Source: Lactobacillus selangorensis (GTDB taxonomy: Bacteria > Bacillota > Bacilli > Lactobacillales > Lactobacillaceae). Taken from it: 64,000 bases of DNA. Positions 1 through 9,900 of this stretch are shown in pieces. Within the stretch, counting starts at the first letter, position 1; every line of letters begins with the position of its first letter. The notes under the pieces are model-generated. The model was not told the DNA's origin. It was given only the letters and a program-made list of their open reading frames with translations, and searched no databases. The stretch spans positions 1 to 64,000 of the forward strand of contig NZ_JQAZ01000003.1 of assembly GCF_001437205.1 (NCBI RefSeq), in the 5' to 3' direction. A program made the position numbers and the translations under genes.

Positions 1-48
1 CAACTCAGGGGGTTCACTTCAAACCTACTGTGGTCCACTTTTTTCTAA

Positions 49-567
49 TTAATTTTCAATGCCGTAAAACTGGCGCAGCTTTTTAATTGCGGCTTTAACG
101 TGACGACCGGCCATGACCTTGCTGATGCCCATCTCTTTAGCAATTTGATTTTTCTTCATGCCGTGGCAGTAATACTGTGTGACAGCGTATTTTTGTTTGT
201 CCGTTAAAGTAGCTAAGGCGGCCGGTAATTGTTCAGCTAACATTTGCCGACTTTGATGTTCTTCTTTTTGGATGATTTGGTTAAGCAGGTTGTCTTTACC
301 ATAAATTGAGGTGACTTCAATAGACCCTCGATCTACCAGAGTATCCATCATATTCATATTTGGATTAGTTGGATCATTCTTGAAAAACTTATCTTGGTGA
401 CGCTCATTGCGATGATCGGAGTTGTACTGTTGATGGTCAAAGTCGAAGATGATGTTGCCCTGAGTCTTTGTAACTTCAATAGTTTGGTTATCCATATGCT
501 TAACACGGACAATTAGCTTGTCATCTTGTTCACCGACTAATTCGTACTCACTATTATTTGTCCTCAT
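49..567 (-). CDS. Sigma-70-like regulator with C-terminal region 4 helix-turn-helix (module A)
   Basis: A 172-residue protein. The C-terminal third (about residues 115-170) reads like sigma region 4: a run LTDKQKYAV, then KKNQIAKEMGIS as the helix-turn-helix, then a basic helix with KKLRQ. The N-terminal half is a small beta-rich domain followed by an acidic, His-rich stretch (YNSDHRNERHQD) seen in sigma-like regulators of mobile elements. The start is set by a strong GGAGG site at about 575-582. It is divergent from the Hachiman-like operon and has a near-copy at 12,840-13,208 whose C-terminus is lost. I infer a regulator, perhaps of the adjacent defence operon; promoter recognition is not shown by the sequence. 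Confidence 0.75.
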   Translation of the reverse strand: MRTNNSEYELVGEQDDKLIVRVKHMDNQTIEVTKTQGNIIFDFDHQQYNSDHRNERHQDKFFKNDPTNPNMNMMDTLVDRGSIEVTSIYGKDNLLNQIIQKEEHQSRQMLAEQLPAALATLTDKQKYAVTQYYCHGMKKNQIAKEMGISKVMAGRHVKAAIKKLRQFYGIEN

Positions 568-574
568 TTAATAA

Positions 575-700
575 AACCTCCGTTTGGGATCTCCCAAGCG
601 AAGGAATCGAAGGTACATTAAAAGCCACTAGGGTGTGTTAAACAGACCTAAACGAAGAGATCGCTTGGGTACTGCAACAGCGCCTTACTAGTGGCTTTGT
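575..700 (-). promoter_or_regulatory. Structured leader upstream of the sigma-like gene (copy A)
   Basis: The leader contains a hairpin with an 8-bp outer stem (GCCACTAG at 624-631, CTAGTGGC at 688-695). Its inner arm runs from 643 to 674. A second pairing is possible between 593-601 (CCCAAGCGA) and 661-669 (TCGCTTGGG), which would compete with the inner arm. On the minus strand the hairpin is followed by a short T run, and a smaller hairpin (TTGGG/CCCAA) sits next to the ribosome binding site. The same design with changed bases occurs at 13,213-13,330. An attenuator or other RNA switch is an inference. Confidence 0.5.
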
Positions 701-799
701 TACAGAGTGTTATTCAATTCGGCGCATGCTAGTAATGGATGTTAATCACTCATCCCATGCTTATCAGCTAAAAAAATGTGCGAATGCAAAAATAATTAT

Positions 800-828
800 C
801 CGAGAAAGCGGTGTCAGTCTGGTATAAT
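800..828 (+). promoter_or_regulatory. Candidate promoter of module A defence operon
   Basis: The -10 hexamer TATAAT lies at 823-828. The matching -35 position (800-805) is CCGAGA, a poor match to TTGACA, with 17 bases between. The layout and several spacer bases match the stronger promoter of module B at 13,429-13,457. A weak -35 would fit dependence on an activator, but that is inference. Confidence 0.5.
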
Positions 829-906
829 TATTATTGTTAAGCACTAATCTCTAGCTGATATTTGAATAATAACAAGATGGGCATAAATTAACCTCCGAGT
901 TTTTAT

Positions 907-2262
907 ATGAAACTCCGAAAAACTCCAAAAAAGCTGGGAAGCAAAATGGCAAAAGAAGCTAATTTCACTTATTTAATAGATTTGGTCAATCCTTATTTAC
1001 CGGATGCGGCAGATACTTCAAAAGAAGAAACAGTTAGCTTGATAATTGAGTATGCGTCAGATAACCAATACTCACCAATGCCTGCCTCATCAACATTGAA
1101 TACGTATGCCACTGATGGAATCTCCAGATCTGCTTCTAAAAAACTGCTGAACTTAATAAACAAAGAAACATCTTCGCTTGAAGAATATTTCAACAAAATT
1201 GGCGCAGATCAGTTAACTTTGATTGCTAAGAAATTGAAGAAGGATGGAATTTCACCAGATGTGTATCGAGGTAAAGCACCAGCATTATTAGCCAACTTAT
1301 TTACTGAAGAGTTTGAAAAAGTAGCGAGCAGAAAAAATAGGCGAAAACAAAAAATCCCCACAAAAAGTGAGGATAAGGATATATTTACAAAAACTGTTTC
1401 AGATGAGACGTTCTCAACAGTCTTTCGTCAGGTTAATGCTAGTGAGATAGATGCTGTGAAAAATAGAAACTCAATTCATGCTTTTGTTTTGAAACCAGAG
1501 CTGTTGCCTTTTAGCTATACGAATTTAAAGAATCTAGTGACATCCAATATTACTAGCTACGCAATAGCCCGTGGAGTTAGCAAAACAGATGTTGTAGGTT
1601 TGCAAGCAGCCAATTTACTAAGAAAATATGCTAAAAGTGGTATTCCAAATAATTTACTAGGTGAATTGCTAGCATATATTTTTTTAGAGCATGAGGATAA
1701 CGCACTTAAACTCTATACCAGGGCGGAAATTTTAAAATTCAAGCGAACGATCGACAGCGAAGGCATATACCTAAAAAGAGACCAAGGTAAAACTCAACTA
1801 ATCCTTGGGGCATCACAATTAAACAATAATCTTGAGGATGCAATTAATAATGTAGTGAAGAAGATAGCAACTTTTGATAATAATCGGTCCAATGAGATGG
1901 TACTGGCTACCAACATAGTTGACCGTTCCATTCTTCGGACACAATTCGGTGAAGATAAGAGTAATGCCATTATTAAGTTAATGGCACCAACTGAAACAGA
2001 CTTTGAAGATATTGCATCATATGGGATCTTTATTGGCTATAAGTTTAGAACCCAATTAGATTTAGACGATTGCACGCAAGAAGAAGCAAAAGAGAAGTGT
2101 CGTCAAGCTATTAATTGTGATTTGGAACAAGCGATTAGGCAATTGAATATAGTTATTCAGCAGCATCATTGGCAAAAATCGTCGTTTTATGTGTACTTGT
2201 TACCTTTTACTAATGCTGAAGAGGATACTCATGCGATAATGAAGGATTTGATAGGAGAATAA
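907..2262 (+). CDS. HamA-like (DUF1837) component of a Hachiman-type defence system
   Basis: A 451-residue protein. Its C-terminal half resembles the HamA/DUF1837 domain, a PD-(D/E)xK-like nuclease fold: GELLAYIFLE, then SEGIYL, then LILGASQL (residues about 299-306), then an amphipathic helix. Canonical HamA has a G-E-x-K type motif at the third position; here G301-A-S-Q304 stands instead, so catalysis is in doubt. The helicase gene follows after only four bases, the usual HamA-HamB order. The start at 907 lacks a clear ribosome binding site; ATG at 946, after GGGAAG, is an alternative. The N-terminal 150 residues are not recognised. Confidence 0.7.
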   Translation: MKLRKTPKKLGSKMAKEANFTYLIDLVNPYLPDAADTSKEETVSLIIEYASDNQYSPMPASSTLNTYATDGISRSASKKLLNLINKETSSLEEYFNKIGADQLTLIAKKLKKDGISPDVYRGKAPALLANLFTEEFEKVASRKNRRKQKIPTKSEDKDIFTKTVSDETFSTVFRQVNASEIDAVKNRNSIHAFVLKPELLPFSYTNLKNLVTSNITSYAIARGVSKTDVVGLQAANLLRKYAKSGIPNNLLGELLAYIFLEHEDNALKLYTRAEILKFKRTIDSEGIYLKRDQGKTQLILGASQLNNNLEDAINNVVKKIATFDNNRSNEMVLATNIVDRSILRTQFGEDKSNAIIKLMAPTETDFEDIASYGIFIGYKFRTQLDLDDCTQEEAKEKCRQAINCDLEQAIRQLNIVIQQHHWQKSSFYVYLLPFTNAEEDTHAIMKDLIGE

Positions 2263-2266
2263 GAGT

Positions 2267-4879
2267 ATGCCACAACAAGAAAAAAGATTGGGCGAATATC
2301 TTTACGAGTATTTAGAAAATGATGATTACTTACACAAGCTGATGAGTATTTTGTCTAAGCAGTATGGTTGTTGGCTATTTCATCTAGATTGGAAGTTAAC
2401 AGGAAAGCAGAAACATGATCTTCTACGCTTCGCCGATTTGCTATCAAAATCAATCAATAAAAAGGGAGACAGTAGGCAAAAAAATAGTGCCTTGAAAATT
2501 GTTGCTACTCTATCCAAAATGTATCCTAACGATCCTGAGGTTTCACTGATTACTAATGAGGTTTTGACCAGCTTTAACAACTTTTTGCCTCGTCAAGGAC
2601 AAAGCTATACGCTAGTTCCAACAATTGAGCAGTTATGGAACGAAGCCTTGGTAAACTATCAAAAAGAGAAACGCCAGATTCCTGGAGAAGAAAGTAAGTC
2701 GTTTATCGGTAAGCAAGATATAATTTTTAAGTCTTTGAGCAATGAACTTACTAGTTTTTCAGCTCCAACATCGATGGGGAAGACCTTTTTAATTGAGAAG
2801 TATATTGAGCTTCAAGTGAAGGAGGGTGTCGTAGGCAACTTTGCGATCACTGTACCAAGCAAGGCACTCATTACCGAAGTAAGGGTTCAGCTTATTAAGG
2901 ATTTAGGGGCAAAATTAGGCGAAAAACAATATCGAGTCATTTCTCATCCTGAAGAGTACAGGGTAGATTACGAGGGAAGCTATATTTGCGTAATGACTCC
3001 TGAACGCCTATTAGCCCTTTTAACACAATATTCAGAAGCACGGTTAATACACCTGTTTATTGATGAGTCTCAAAAAGTTACAGAAGCAAGTTCGCGTAGT
3101 GTCTTTTACTATGAAATATTTGACAGGGTTAGTGCATGGGAAAATCGACCGAAGGTAACCTTTGCCTCACCATTGATTCCAAATCCAGGAATATTTAAAA
3201 AGTTAGTACAAACAGCCGCATCGAATGATGGCCTTCGCATTGTCGAATCCCCAGTAACCCAGGTGGAAATTATCTTTGATCGCTATGCTAATAAAGCGGA
3301 AGTATATGATGATTTGAATCAAAATACTATTTCGATAGGTAAATTTAAAGAAACGCTATCAGTACCAGATATTATTCGGAAGATGATAAGCATTTTAGGG
3401 AATAGTAATTGCAACTTGGTTTATTATGGTTCAAAAGTCAATGCCATTTCAGATGCTGTGGTTGTTAGTCGTTCAATGGAAGAAAGTAACGATACACGGT
3501 TGATAGAGTTAGCTGATTATATTTCACGTAAAATTCACCCTAAATACATCTTGGTAAAACTAGTTAGAAAAGGAATAGCCTTCCACACTGGAGAATTGCC
3601 AGTTGACGTTCGCATTAGAATCGAGGAAGCCTGTCGGCAAGGAATCTTAAAGCTAGTTTTCTGCACCAGTACCCTACTGGAGGGAGTAAATTTGCCGGCT
3701 GATAATATTTTCGTTACTACGCTGCAAAATGGAAAAAGGACGCTCAGTCAATTAGACTTCTTGAACTTAATTGGTCGAGTGGGTAGGTTAGGTCACTCCA
3801 TGCTAGGAAATGTCTTTCTAATTACTGGCGATACAGCGAATTCGCATAGTAACCGTGCTGCTTATTTATCTAGGATGAATAACAGACTAAAAAAAGCTAA
3901 GTTATCTGTTGATGTTATTAAGCCTAAGCAAGCGGCAGCAATTAAGAAGAGCCTAGAGAAAGGCGATGTGCGTTTAGATAACATTGAAAAAGATAAGAAC
4001 TATGATTTAATTCGTAAATTATCATTACTTTATGTCAAGGAATTACGAAATGATCATCATGGAGTAGTTAGAATCCATTTAGCAAAACATATAACCTACA
4101 AAGAAGAACGAAAAATTTTACAATCCTTACAAGAACGATATGCTGACGAATTAGAGGATGATATTAACTTCTCTTCTGATCAGTCTGAAAGTCTTAGAAA
4201 CAAGATTAGTCAGGAAAATATTAAAGGATATCCTAATATTCATGATGGGGAAAAATTGAGGTGGCCGGAAGCCAAAGCTTTTTTACTCAAACTATCAGAA
4301 ATATTTAACTGGGCTATTTATGAATCCGACTTTGTTAAGTCAAAACAAGACAAGGAAACTCAAGATAAGGTCATCGAGGATGACGCTAAAATAGCCTTAC
4401 TTTGGATGAGTGGATACAGCCTGCAACGGATTTGCGACTTTGCAATTCAAATCCGTGATCCTGAGCGTGGAGATACAAGATTTCTTAATAGGGTAAGGCA
4501 ATACCATGAGAATACCCCTAATATTGACTGGGAGACTATAACCATTAATTTAGTGATGAAAAGATTGCAAAATCTTCAGTTTGTATTAGGTAAATATTTC
4601 TTGAAAGTTACCCAGGAGTTAACTAAGAGTGGAATGCCACCTCAGAATGACTGGTATCGTTTCATGGAGTATGGAACAGATAGTGACTTACGGATTTGGT
4701 TACAGCAGAATGGTTATTCCAGAGAATCATCAGAATATATAGAAGACAATAAAGATGAATTTATCATTCAAACCGATAATAATTACTTTGTCTCCAAGAA
4801 TATTTTAAAAGCGAACGATCTTGATGCTGTTAGTGAGACTAAGGAAATTGAAATAAACGTTCCAGAAATTTTTATTTAG
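2267..4879 (+). CDS. HamB-like SF2 (Ski2-type) DEAD/DEAH helicase
   Basis: An 870-residue superfamily 2 helicase. Motif I is APTSMGKT (about residues 166-173), motif II is DESQ (about 266-269) rather than DEAH, motif V reads STLLEGVNLPA and motif VI is IGRVGRLG (about 503-510). This motif set with a long C-terminal region is typical of Ski2-like helicases paired with DUF1837 proteins (Hachiman and the related AbpAB). The start follows a clear GGAGAA site. It is transcribed with the HamA-like gene and probably loads on or unwinds foreign DNA; that role comes from the family, not from this sequence. Confidence 0.78.
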   Translation: MPQQEKRLGEYLYEYLENDDYLHKLMSILSKQYGCWLFHLDWKLTGKQKHDLLRFADLLSKSINKKGDSRQKNSALKIVATLSKMYPNDPEVSLITNEVLTSFNNFLPRQGQSYTLVPTIEQLWNEALVNYQKEKRQIPGEESKSFIGKQDIIFKSLSNELTSFSAPTSMGKTFLIEKYIELQVKEGVVGNFAITVPSKALITEVRVQLIKDLGAKLGEKQYRVISHPEEYRVDYEGSYICVMTPERLLALLTQYSEARLIHLFIDESQKVTEASSRSVFYYEIFDRVSAWENRPKVTFASPLIPNPGIFKKLVQTAASNDGLRIVESPVTQVEIIFDRYANKAEVYDDLNQNTISIGKFKETLSVPDIIRKMISILGNSNCNLVYYGSKVNAISDAVVVSRSMEESNDTRLIELADYISRKIHPKYILVKLVRKGIAFHTGELPVDVRIRIEEACRQGILKLVFCTSTLLEGVNLPADNIFVTTLQNGKRTLSQLDFLNLIGRVGRLGHSMLGNVFLITGDTANSHSNRAAYLSRMNNRLKKAKLSVDVIKPKQAAAIKKSLEKGDVRLDNIEKDKNYDLIRKLSLLYVKELRNDHHGVVRIHLAKHITYKEERKILQSLQERYADELEDDINFSSDQSESLRNKISQENIKGYPNIHDGEKLRWPEAKAFLLKLSEIFNWAIYESDFVKSKQDKETQDKVIEDDAKIALLWMSGYSLQRICDFAIQIRDPERGDTRFLNRVRQYHENTPNIDWETITINLVMKRLQNLQFVLGKYFLKVTQELTKSGMPPQNDWYRFMEYGTDSDLRIWLQQNGYSRESSEYIEDNKDEFIIQTDNNYFVSKNILKANDLDAVSETKEIEINVPEIFI

Positions 4880-4890
4880 AGGAAGTAATC

Positions 4891-5109
4891 ATGAATAACG
4901 AAAACTTAAGCATCAGTTACAACAAATTATGGAAGCTATTAATTGATCGTGGCATGAAAAAGAAAGATCTACAACAGGCTAGTGGAGTTAGTGCCGCTTC
5001 AATTGCTAAATTGGGTAGGAATGGTAATGTTACGACTGAGGTATTACTAAAGGTTTGTAAGGCCTTAGATTGCGATGTTAGTGACATTATGGAGATCGTA
5101 CGAAAGTAA
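4891..5109 (+). CDS. Small XRE/Cro-type helix-turn-helix regulator
   Basis: A 72-residue one-domain protein with the Cro/C1 pattern: KLWKLLIDRGMKKKDL, SGVSAASIAKLGRNG as the recognition region, then a helix with LLKVCKALDCDVSDI. The ribosome binding site is GAGGAAG just before ATG. It lies between the helicase and the methyltransferase genes, where controller proteins of restriction-modification systems are often found. A close relative with the same motif order is at 16,633-16,878, also directly upstream of a methyltransferase gene. Confidence 0.85.
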   Translation: MNNENLSISYNKLWKLLIDRGMKKKDLQQASGVSAASIAKLGRNGNVTTEVLLKVCKALDCDVSDIMEIVRK

Positions 5110-5152
5110 CAGAAGGAATAATAAAGGAAGATAGAGGTGATATTTATTTAAA

Positions 5153-5890
5153 ATGAGCAAGGAAGAAATAAGCCTTTTCGATGATCAAAAATTTGAAACC
5201 GATCATAAAAAATTTGAATTAAAAGCAATAGGTGATGATGGTCACCTAATTAAATCTAAGGAACGAGTTCAACATCATGGTGAAGTCTTTACCCCTAAAT
5301 GGATGGTGAAAAAGATGCTGTCTGAACCGGCTATTCAAGAAAAACTTCATGATCTGCATGCCACTTTTTTTGAACCTAGTGCAGGCGAGGGTGCCTTCTT
5401 GAAAGAAATCCTACATCAGAAGCTGAACTATGTAGACCAAATTTCTAATAAAACAACTTGGAAAAGTAACGCATTATGGTCATTAATGAGCATTTACGCT
5501 ATTGAATTGTTGGAAGATAATTTAGCTCGATCAAAAGAAGCAATGATTAATATTTTTGTCAATCATTATCAAGCTTTTATGCAGAAAAGTTTGAGTTCAA
5601 AAACTGATGTTTATAAATCAGCAAAATATGTCATCAATTTAAATATCGTCCAGGGTAATACACTTACCTATAAAAATGATGATGGAAAGTTGATTACTTT
5701 TAGCAACTGGATTCCGTCTGGATCAAAAGTTGAACGGGAGATTTTTACTTTCAAATCATTGCTCAACAATAGTGATGTGGATGATGTAGATGCTAACGAA
5801 GGTCAATTAAGTCTATTTGATGACTTAGAAAATAGTGATGATACAAGTAAGCAGAAAACTATTATCACTAAAGTATTTAGGATGGGATAG
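5153..5890 (+). CDS. Adenine-specific DNA methyltransferase, N-terminal part (split by in-frame TAG)
   Basis: A 245-residue protein holding the SAM-binding half of an Eco57I-type N6-adenine methyltransferase: VFTPKWMVKKML near the start and motif I FEPSAGEGAF (about residues 73-82). The catalytic NPPY motif is missing here but lies at the beginning of the next reading frame, which is in the same frame. The two are separated only by one TAG codon at 5,888-5,890 and one AAA codon. Related proteins, as I recall them, are single chains of about 590 residues. Either a nonsense mutation has split the gene or the two halves are made separately and associate. Confidence 0.75.
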   Translation: MSKEEISLFDDQKFETDHKKFELKAIGDDGHLIKSKERVQHHGEVFTPKWMVKKMLSEPAIQEKLHDLHATFFEPSAGEGAFLKEILHQKLNYVDQISNKTTWKSNALWSLMSIYAIELLEDNLARSKEAMINIFVNHYQAFMQKSLSSKTDVYKSAKYVINLNIVQGNTLTYKNDDGKLITFSNWIPSGSKVEREIFTFKSLLNNSDVDDVDANEGQLSLFDDLENSDDTSKQKTIITKVFRMG

Positions 5891-5893
5891 AAA

Positions 5894-6931
5894 ATGAGTA
5901 AAGAATTTAAATTTGATGTTGTAATTGGTAATCCACCATATCAAGAAGAAGTTGAGGGAACTAGTGATAAACAGATTTTTCCATATTTTATGGATCAGGC
6001 CTATAAAATTGGAAAAAAGGTTGAGCTAATAACACCCGCTAAATTCTTATCTAATGCAGGGAAAACGCCCAAAAAATGGAATGAGAAGATGTTAAAAGAT
6101 CCTCATTTAAAAGTACTTTTTTTCGAGCAGGATAGTAGTAAAGTTTTTAGTAATACAGATATTAAAGGTGGAGTTTGTGTTACGTATAGAGATGTAGATT
6201 CGAGTTTTGGCGCAATTGGTACATTTACACCCTATGCAGAATTAAATTCTATACTAAAAAAAGTAAAAACAAGCAATTTTAAATCATTTAGTGAACTTAT
6301 TTATGCTCCAGAAAGCTATAAGCTTACCCAAAAATTACATGACGATTTTCCAGATATAGGGTCGCGATTAAGTAAGGGACATAAATTTGATATTACTACT
6401 AACATTTTTGATAAATTAGGTGATATTTTTCAAAATGTAAAGCCTTCTGGTAGTTCAGAGCAATATGTAGGATTATACGGTCGGCAAAATAATCGAAGAA
6501 CGTTAAAATGGATCAAGAGTAAGTATGTTAAGGGACCGGATAATCTGGAAAATTACAAAATTTTAGTTCCTAAATCAAATGGTAGCGGTGCACTTGGAGA
6601 GGTTTTAACCACACCCCTAATCGGGGAACCCCTAATCGGGGGAACTCAAACATTTATTACAATTGGTAACTTTCAAGATATAAATTGTACGAAAGCGGCT
6701 ATGAAATATATTAAGTCGAAATTTGCACGAGCGATGCTAGGTACGCTGAAAGTAACGCAGGATAATAAGAAACGCACTTGGGTTAATGTTCCATTGCAAG
6801 ACTTTACCCAACATTCTGATATAGATTGGTCAAAATCTATTCACGAGATTGATCAGCAACTTTACAAGAAATATAGATTAAATCAGGAAGAAATTAGCTT
6901 TATTGAAACTAAAGTAAAGGAGATGGACTAG
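5894..6931 (+). CDS. Adenine-specific DNA methyltransferase, catalytic and target-recognition part
   Basis: A 345-residue protein that starts almost at the catalytic motif IV, DVVIGNPPYQEE (residues about 8-19). Downstream are LITPAKFLSNAG and a long region expected to hold the target recognition domain, ending with YIKSKFARAMLGTLKVTQ and VPLQDFTQHSDIDWS, typical of the C-terminus of Eco57I-like methylases. It would need the SAM-binding half encoded at 5,153-5,890. A GGGA sequence before the TAG could serve as its ribosome binding site, so re-initiation is possible. Confidence 0.75.
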   Translation: MSKEFKFDVVIGNPPYQEEVEGTSDKQIFPYFMDQAYKIGKKVELITPAKFLSNAGKTPKKWNEKMLKDPHLKVLFFEQDSSKVFSNTDIKGGVCVTYRDVDSSFGAIGTFTPYAELNSILKKVKTSNFKSFSELIYAPESYKLTQKLHDDFPDIGSRLSKGHKFDITTNIFDKLGDIFQNVKPSGSSEQYVGLYGRQNNRRTLKWIKSKYVKGPDNLENYKILVPKSNGSGALGEVLTTPLIGEPLIGGTQTFITIGNFQDINCTKAAMKYIKSKFARAMLGTLKVTQDNKKRTWVNVPLQDFTQHSDIDWSKSIHEIDQQLYKKYRLNQEEISFIETKVKEMD

Positions 6932-6934
6932 ACA

Positions 6935-9900
6935 ATGGCAATGCCTAAAATTAAATCATTCAAACGAATCATTCCAATGATTTATGCCTACACCACTCCT
7001 AATGATATTTCCCATAACGGATGGACTAAGATAGGTTACACTGCATCACAATCTGTTGAAGATCGAATTAAGCAACAGAGCCATACTGTCGATGCCAAAG
7101 TTAAATTATTATGGCGTGGCAATGCTCGATATGAAGATGGGTCCGATAAAACCTTTACCGACCATGATTTTCATGATTACTTAACCCAGAAAAAGCAGAT
7201 TGAACGGAAACCTAGGACAGAATGGTTCCATATTGATGGACCAACATCTCATCACTACTTTCATGAGTTTGCTGATCGTGATTTTGGGGATATTCAAGGT
7301 AATGATAAGCATGTTCATTATGAGCTTCGTAAAGAACAACAAAAGGCAGTCGACCAAACAATTGCTTACTTTCTTAAAAATGGTGAAGGCAGCGCATTCT
7401 TGTGGAATGCTAAGCCACGGTTTGGTAAGACGCTCACTGCTTATGATTTAGTCCGTAAGATGCAAATGCAGAATGTACTGGTAGTTACAAATCGGCCTAG
7501 TATTGCAAACTCCTGGTTTGATGATTTTGACAAATTTATTGCCTGGCAAACTAATCTTAAATTCGTTAGTGAAACGGATGCCTTAAAAGATAAGCCAGTA
7601 CTTTCTCGTCAGGAATTTATTGATTCCATTTCTGATGGCAATGATTATGGTCAGGTTGTTTTTGAGAGTCTTCAAGGGCTAAAAGGTTCGGTTTACTTTG
7701 GTGGAGAATACGACAAATTAAAGTGGATTGAAGATCTTAACTGGGATTTATTGATCATTGATGAGGCCCATGAAGGTGTGGATACTTATAAGACGGATAA
7801 GGCATTCGACAAAATCAAACGTAAGTATACACTTCATCTTACTGGTACACCGTTTAAGGCCCTAGCCAAAGGTAAATTTGCTGCAGATCAAATCTACAAC
7901 TGGTCTTATGCTGATGAACAACGAGCCAAAGCTGATTGGAATGAAGATGCTGAAGGTGGTAGCAATCCATATGCCGTAATGCCACGCTTAAACATGTTTA
8001 CTTACCAATTATCAGAAATGATGGCGGACACTTTAAAACAGGGTGTTGATTTAGACAATGGTGACAAAGCAGATCCAGCATTTGATTTAAATGAATTTTT
8101 CAAAACACAGAATGGTAAATTTGTTTACGATGAAGCAGTGGATCATTTTCTTGATACATTGACTACTGGAGAAAATTACCCATTCTCAACTCCAGAATTA
8201 AGAACAGAACTTGCACATACTTTCTGGCTGCTTAACAGAGTAGATAGTGCTAAAGCTCTGGCAAAGAAATTGAAGCAGCATCCTGTTTTTAAGCATTATC
8301 ATATTATTCTTGCGGCGGGTGATGGCAAACTTGATGATGATCAATTAAATGATGATCAACTTGAAAAGGCCAATGAAAAAGCCTTTGATAAAGTTCAAAA
8401 AGCAACTAAAGAATACGATAAAACTATTACTTTAAGCGTGGGCCAACTGACTACTGGTGTAACAGTTAAACCTTGGTCGGCCGTTTTGATGCTTTCAAGT
8501 ATGAAGAGTCCCGCCGAGTACATGCAGGCTGCCTTTAGAGCACAAAATCCATATACTTTTGAGCGTAATGGCGAGCTAATACAAAAAGAAAATGCCTATG
8601 TTTTTGACTTTGATCCAACTCGGACACTAACTATTTTTGATGAATTTGCTAATGATTTAATGGCTGAAACTTCAAATGGCAAGGGGACCGCTGCTGAGCA
8701 TGAAGCAAATATTCGTAAACTGCTGAATTTCTTCCCAGTTATCGGTGAAGATGACGTTGGCAAGATGGTTGAACTTGATGCTAAACAGGTTATGTCTATA
8801 CCTCGTCAGTTAAAATCACAAGAAGTTGTTAAACGTGGTTTCATGAGTAACTTCTTGTTTACTAATATTTCTCGAATCTTTGCTGCACCTGCCGAAGTAC
8901 GTGAAATATTAAATGGTTTAGTAACAGCTAAAGAAGGGAAAGCAAAAAAGACTGAGCAAAATGCTATTGAAGGTGCTGAAGAAGTTTCAGTTAATGATGA
9001 TGGTGAAGTTGAAATTCCTAAAGAGAAAGTAATTGGTAAATCAAAAGATCTTTTTGGTGACAAAGTTTACTCTGACTTAGGAAGCCAGTTAGTAGACTCA
9101 GTTTCTGATACTGACAATACGGACTTTAAGTCAGCAGCCAAGTCTATTTCTAAGAAAGTCAATGATTCTCTAAATAAAGAAGTTATTAATAGAGTCGCTA
9201 ATGATTATGGCTTGTCCAAGAGAGAAGCTAAAAAGCAACAACAACAGATTGAAAAGGAAAATGAACAGGCATTAAATAAGATTGCTGACGAGCTTAACGA
9301 TCAAAAGAAAGTAGCCGAAGTTAACTATAAGAAAGAACAAGCAGCCGCACGTGATCAAGCAGAACTTAACGAAGCTAAAGCAAAATATGAAACTACTGTC
9401 CAGAATATTATGAATGATTTTGGCAAAAGAGTACAAGATCACGTCAAGAAGACGGTTGAAGATGTTCCAGCTAAAGTGGTTGAACGTGTTGAAAAGCACG
9501 AGGAAGAGCAAAAATTAAATAATGTTGAAGAAGATGCTAGAGCACACCTGCGGGGCTTTTCTCGTACAATTCCCAGCTTTATTATGGCTTACGGTGATAA
9601 GAATTTAACTTTGCAGAATTTTGACGATTATACCGAGGATGATGTTTTCAAAGAAGTAACAGGCATCACGGAGGATCAATTCCGTTTCTTGCGTGATGGT
9701 GGTGATTATGTTGATGCCGAAACCAATGAAGAGAAACATTTTGATGGTCATTTATTTGATGAAGTAGTGTTTAATGATTCTATTCAGCAGTTCCTTGAAA
9801 AAAAGGACCAATTAAGCAATTACTTTGATGACAATAGCACGGAGGATATTTTCGATTATATTCCTCCACAAAAGACTAATCAGATTTTTACACCAAAAGC

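Noticed and set aside
575-700. The leader hairpin as a T-box riboswitch.
   Set aside because: It lacks the T-box sequence and specifier loop layout, and the downstream gene is a regulator, not an amino acid gene.
6614-6641. CCCCTAATCGGGG occurs twice in tandem inside the methyltransferase gene.
   Set aside because: The unit is 15 bases and in frame (PLIGE, PLIGG). As I recall, related methylases have a similar PIIGEP segment of the same length here, so it is probably coding sequence by chance and not a new repeat insertion.
7200-7451. An 83-codon open frame within the GIY-YIG/helicase gene in another frame.
   Set aside because: It overlaps a well-supported long gene completely, has no ribosome binding site and its protein is low in plausible domain content.
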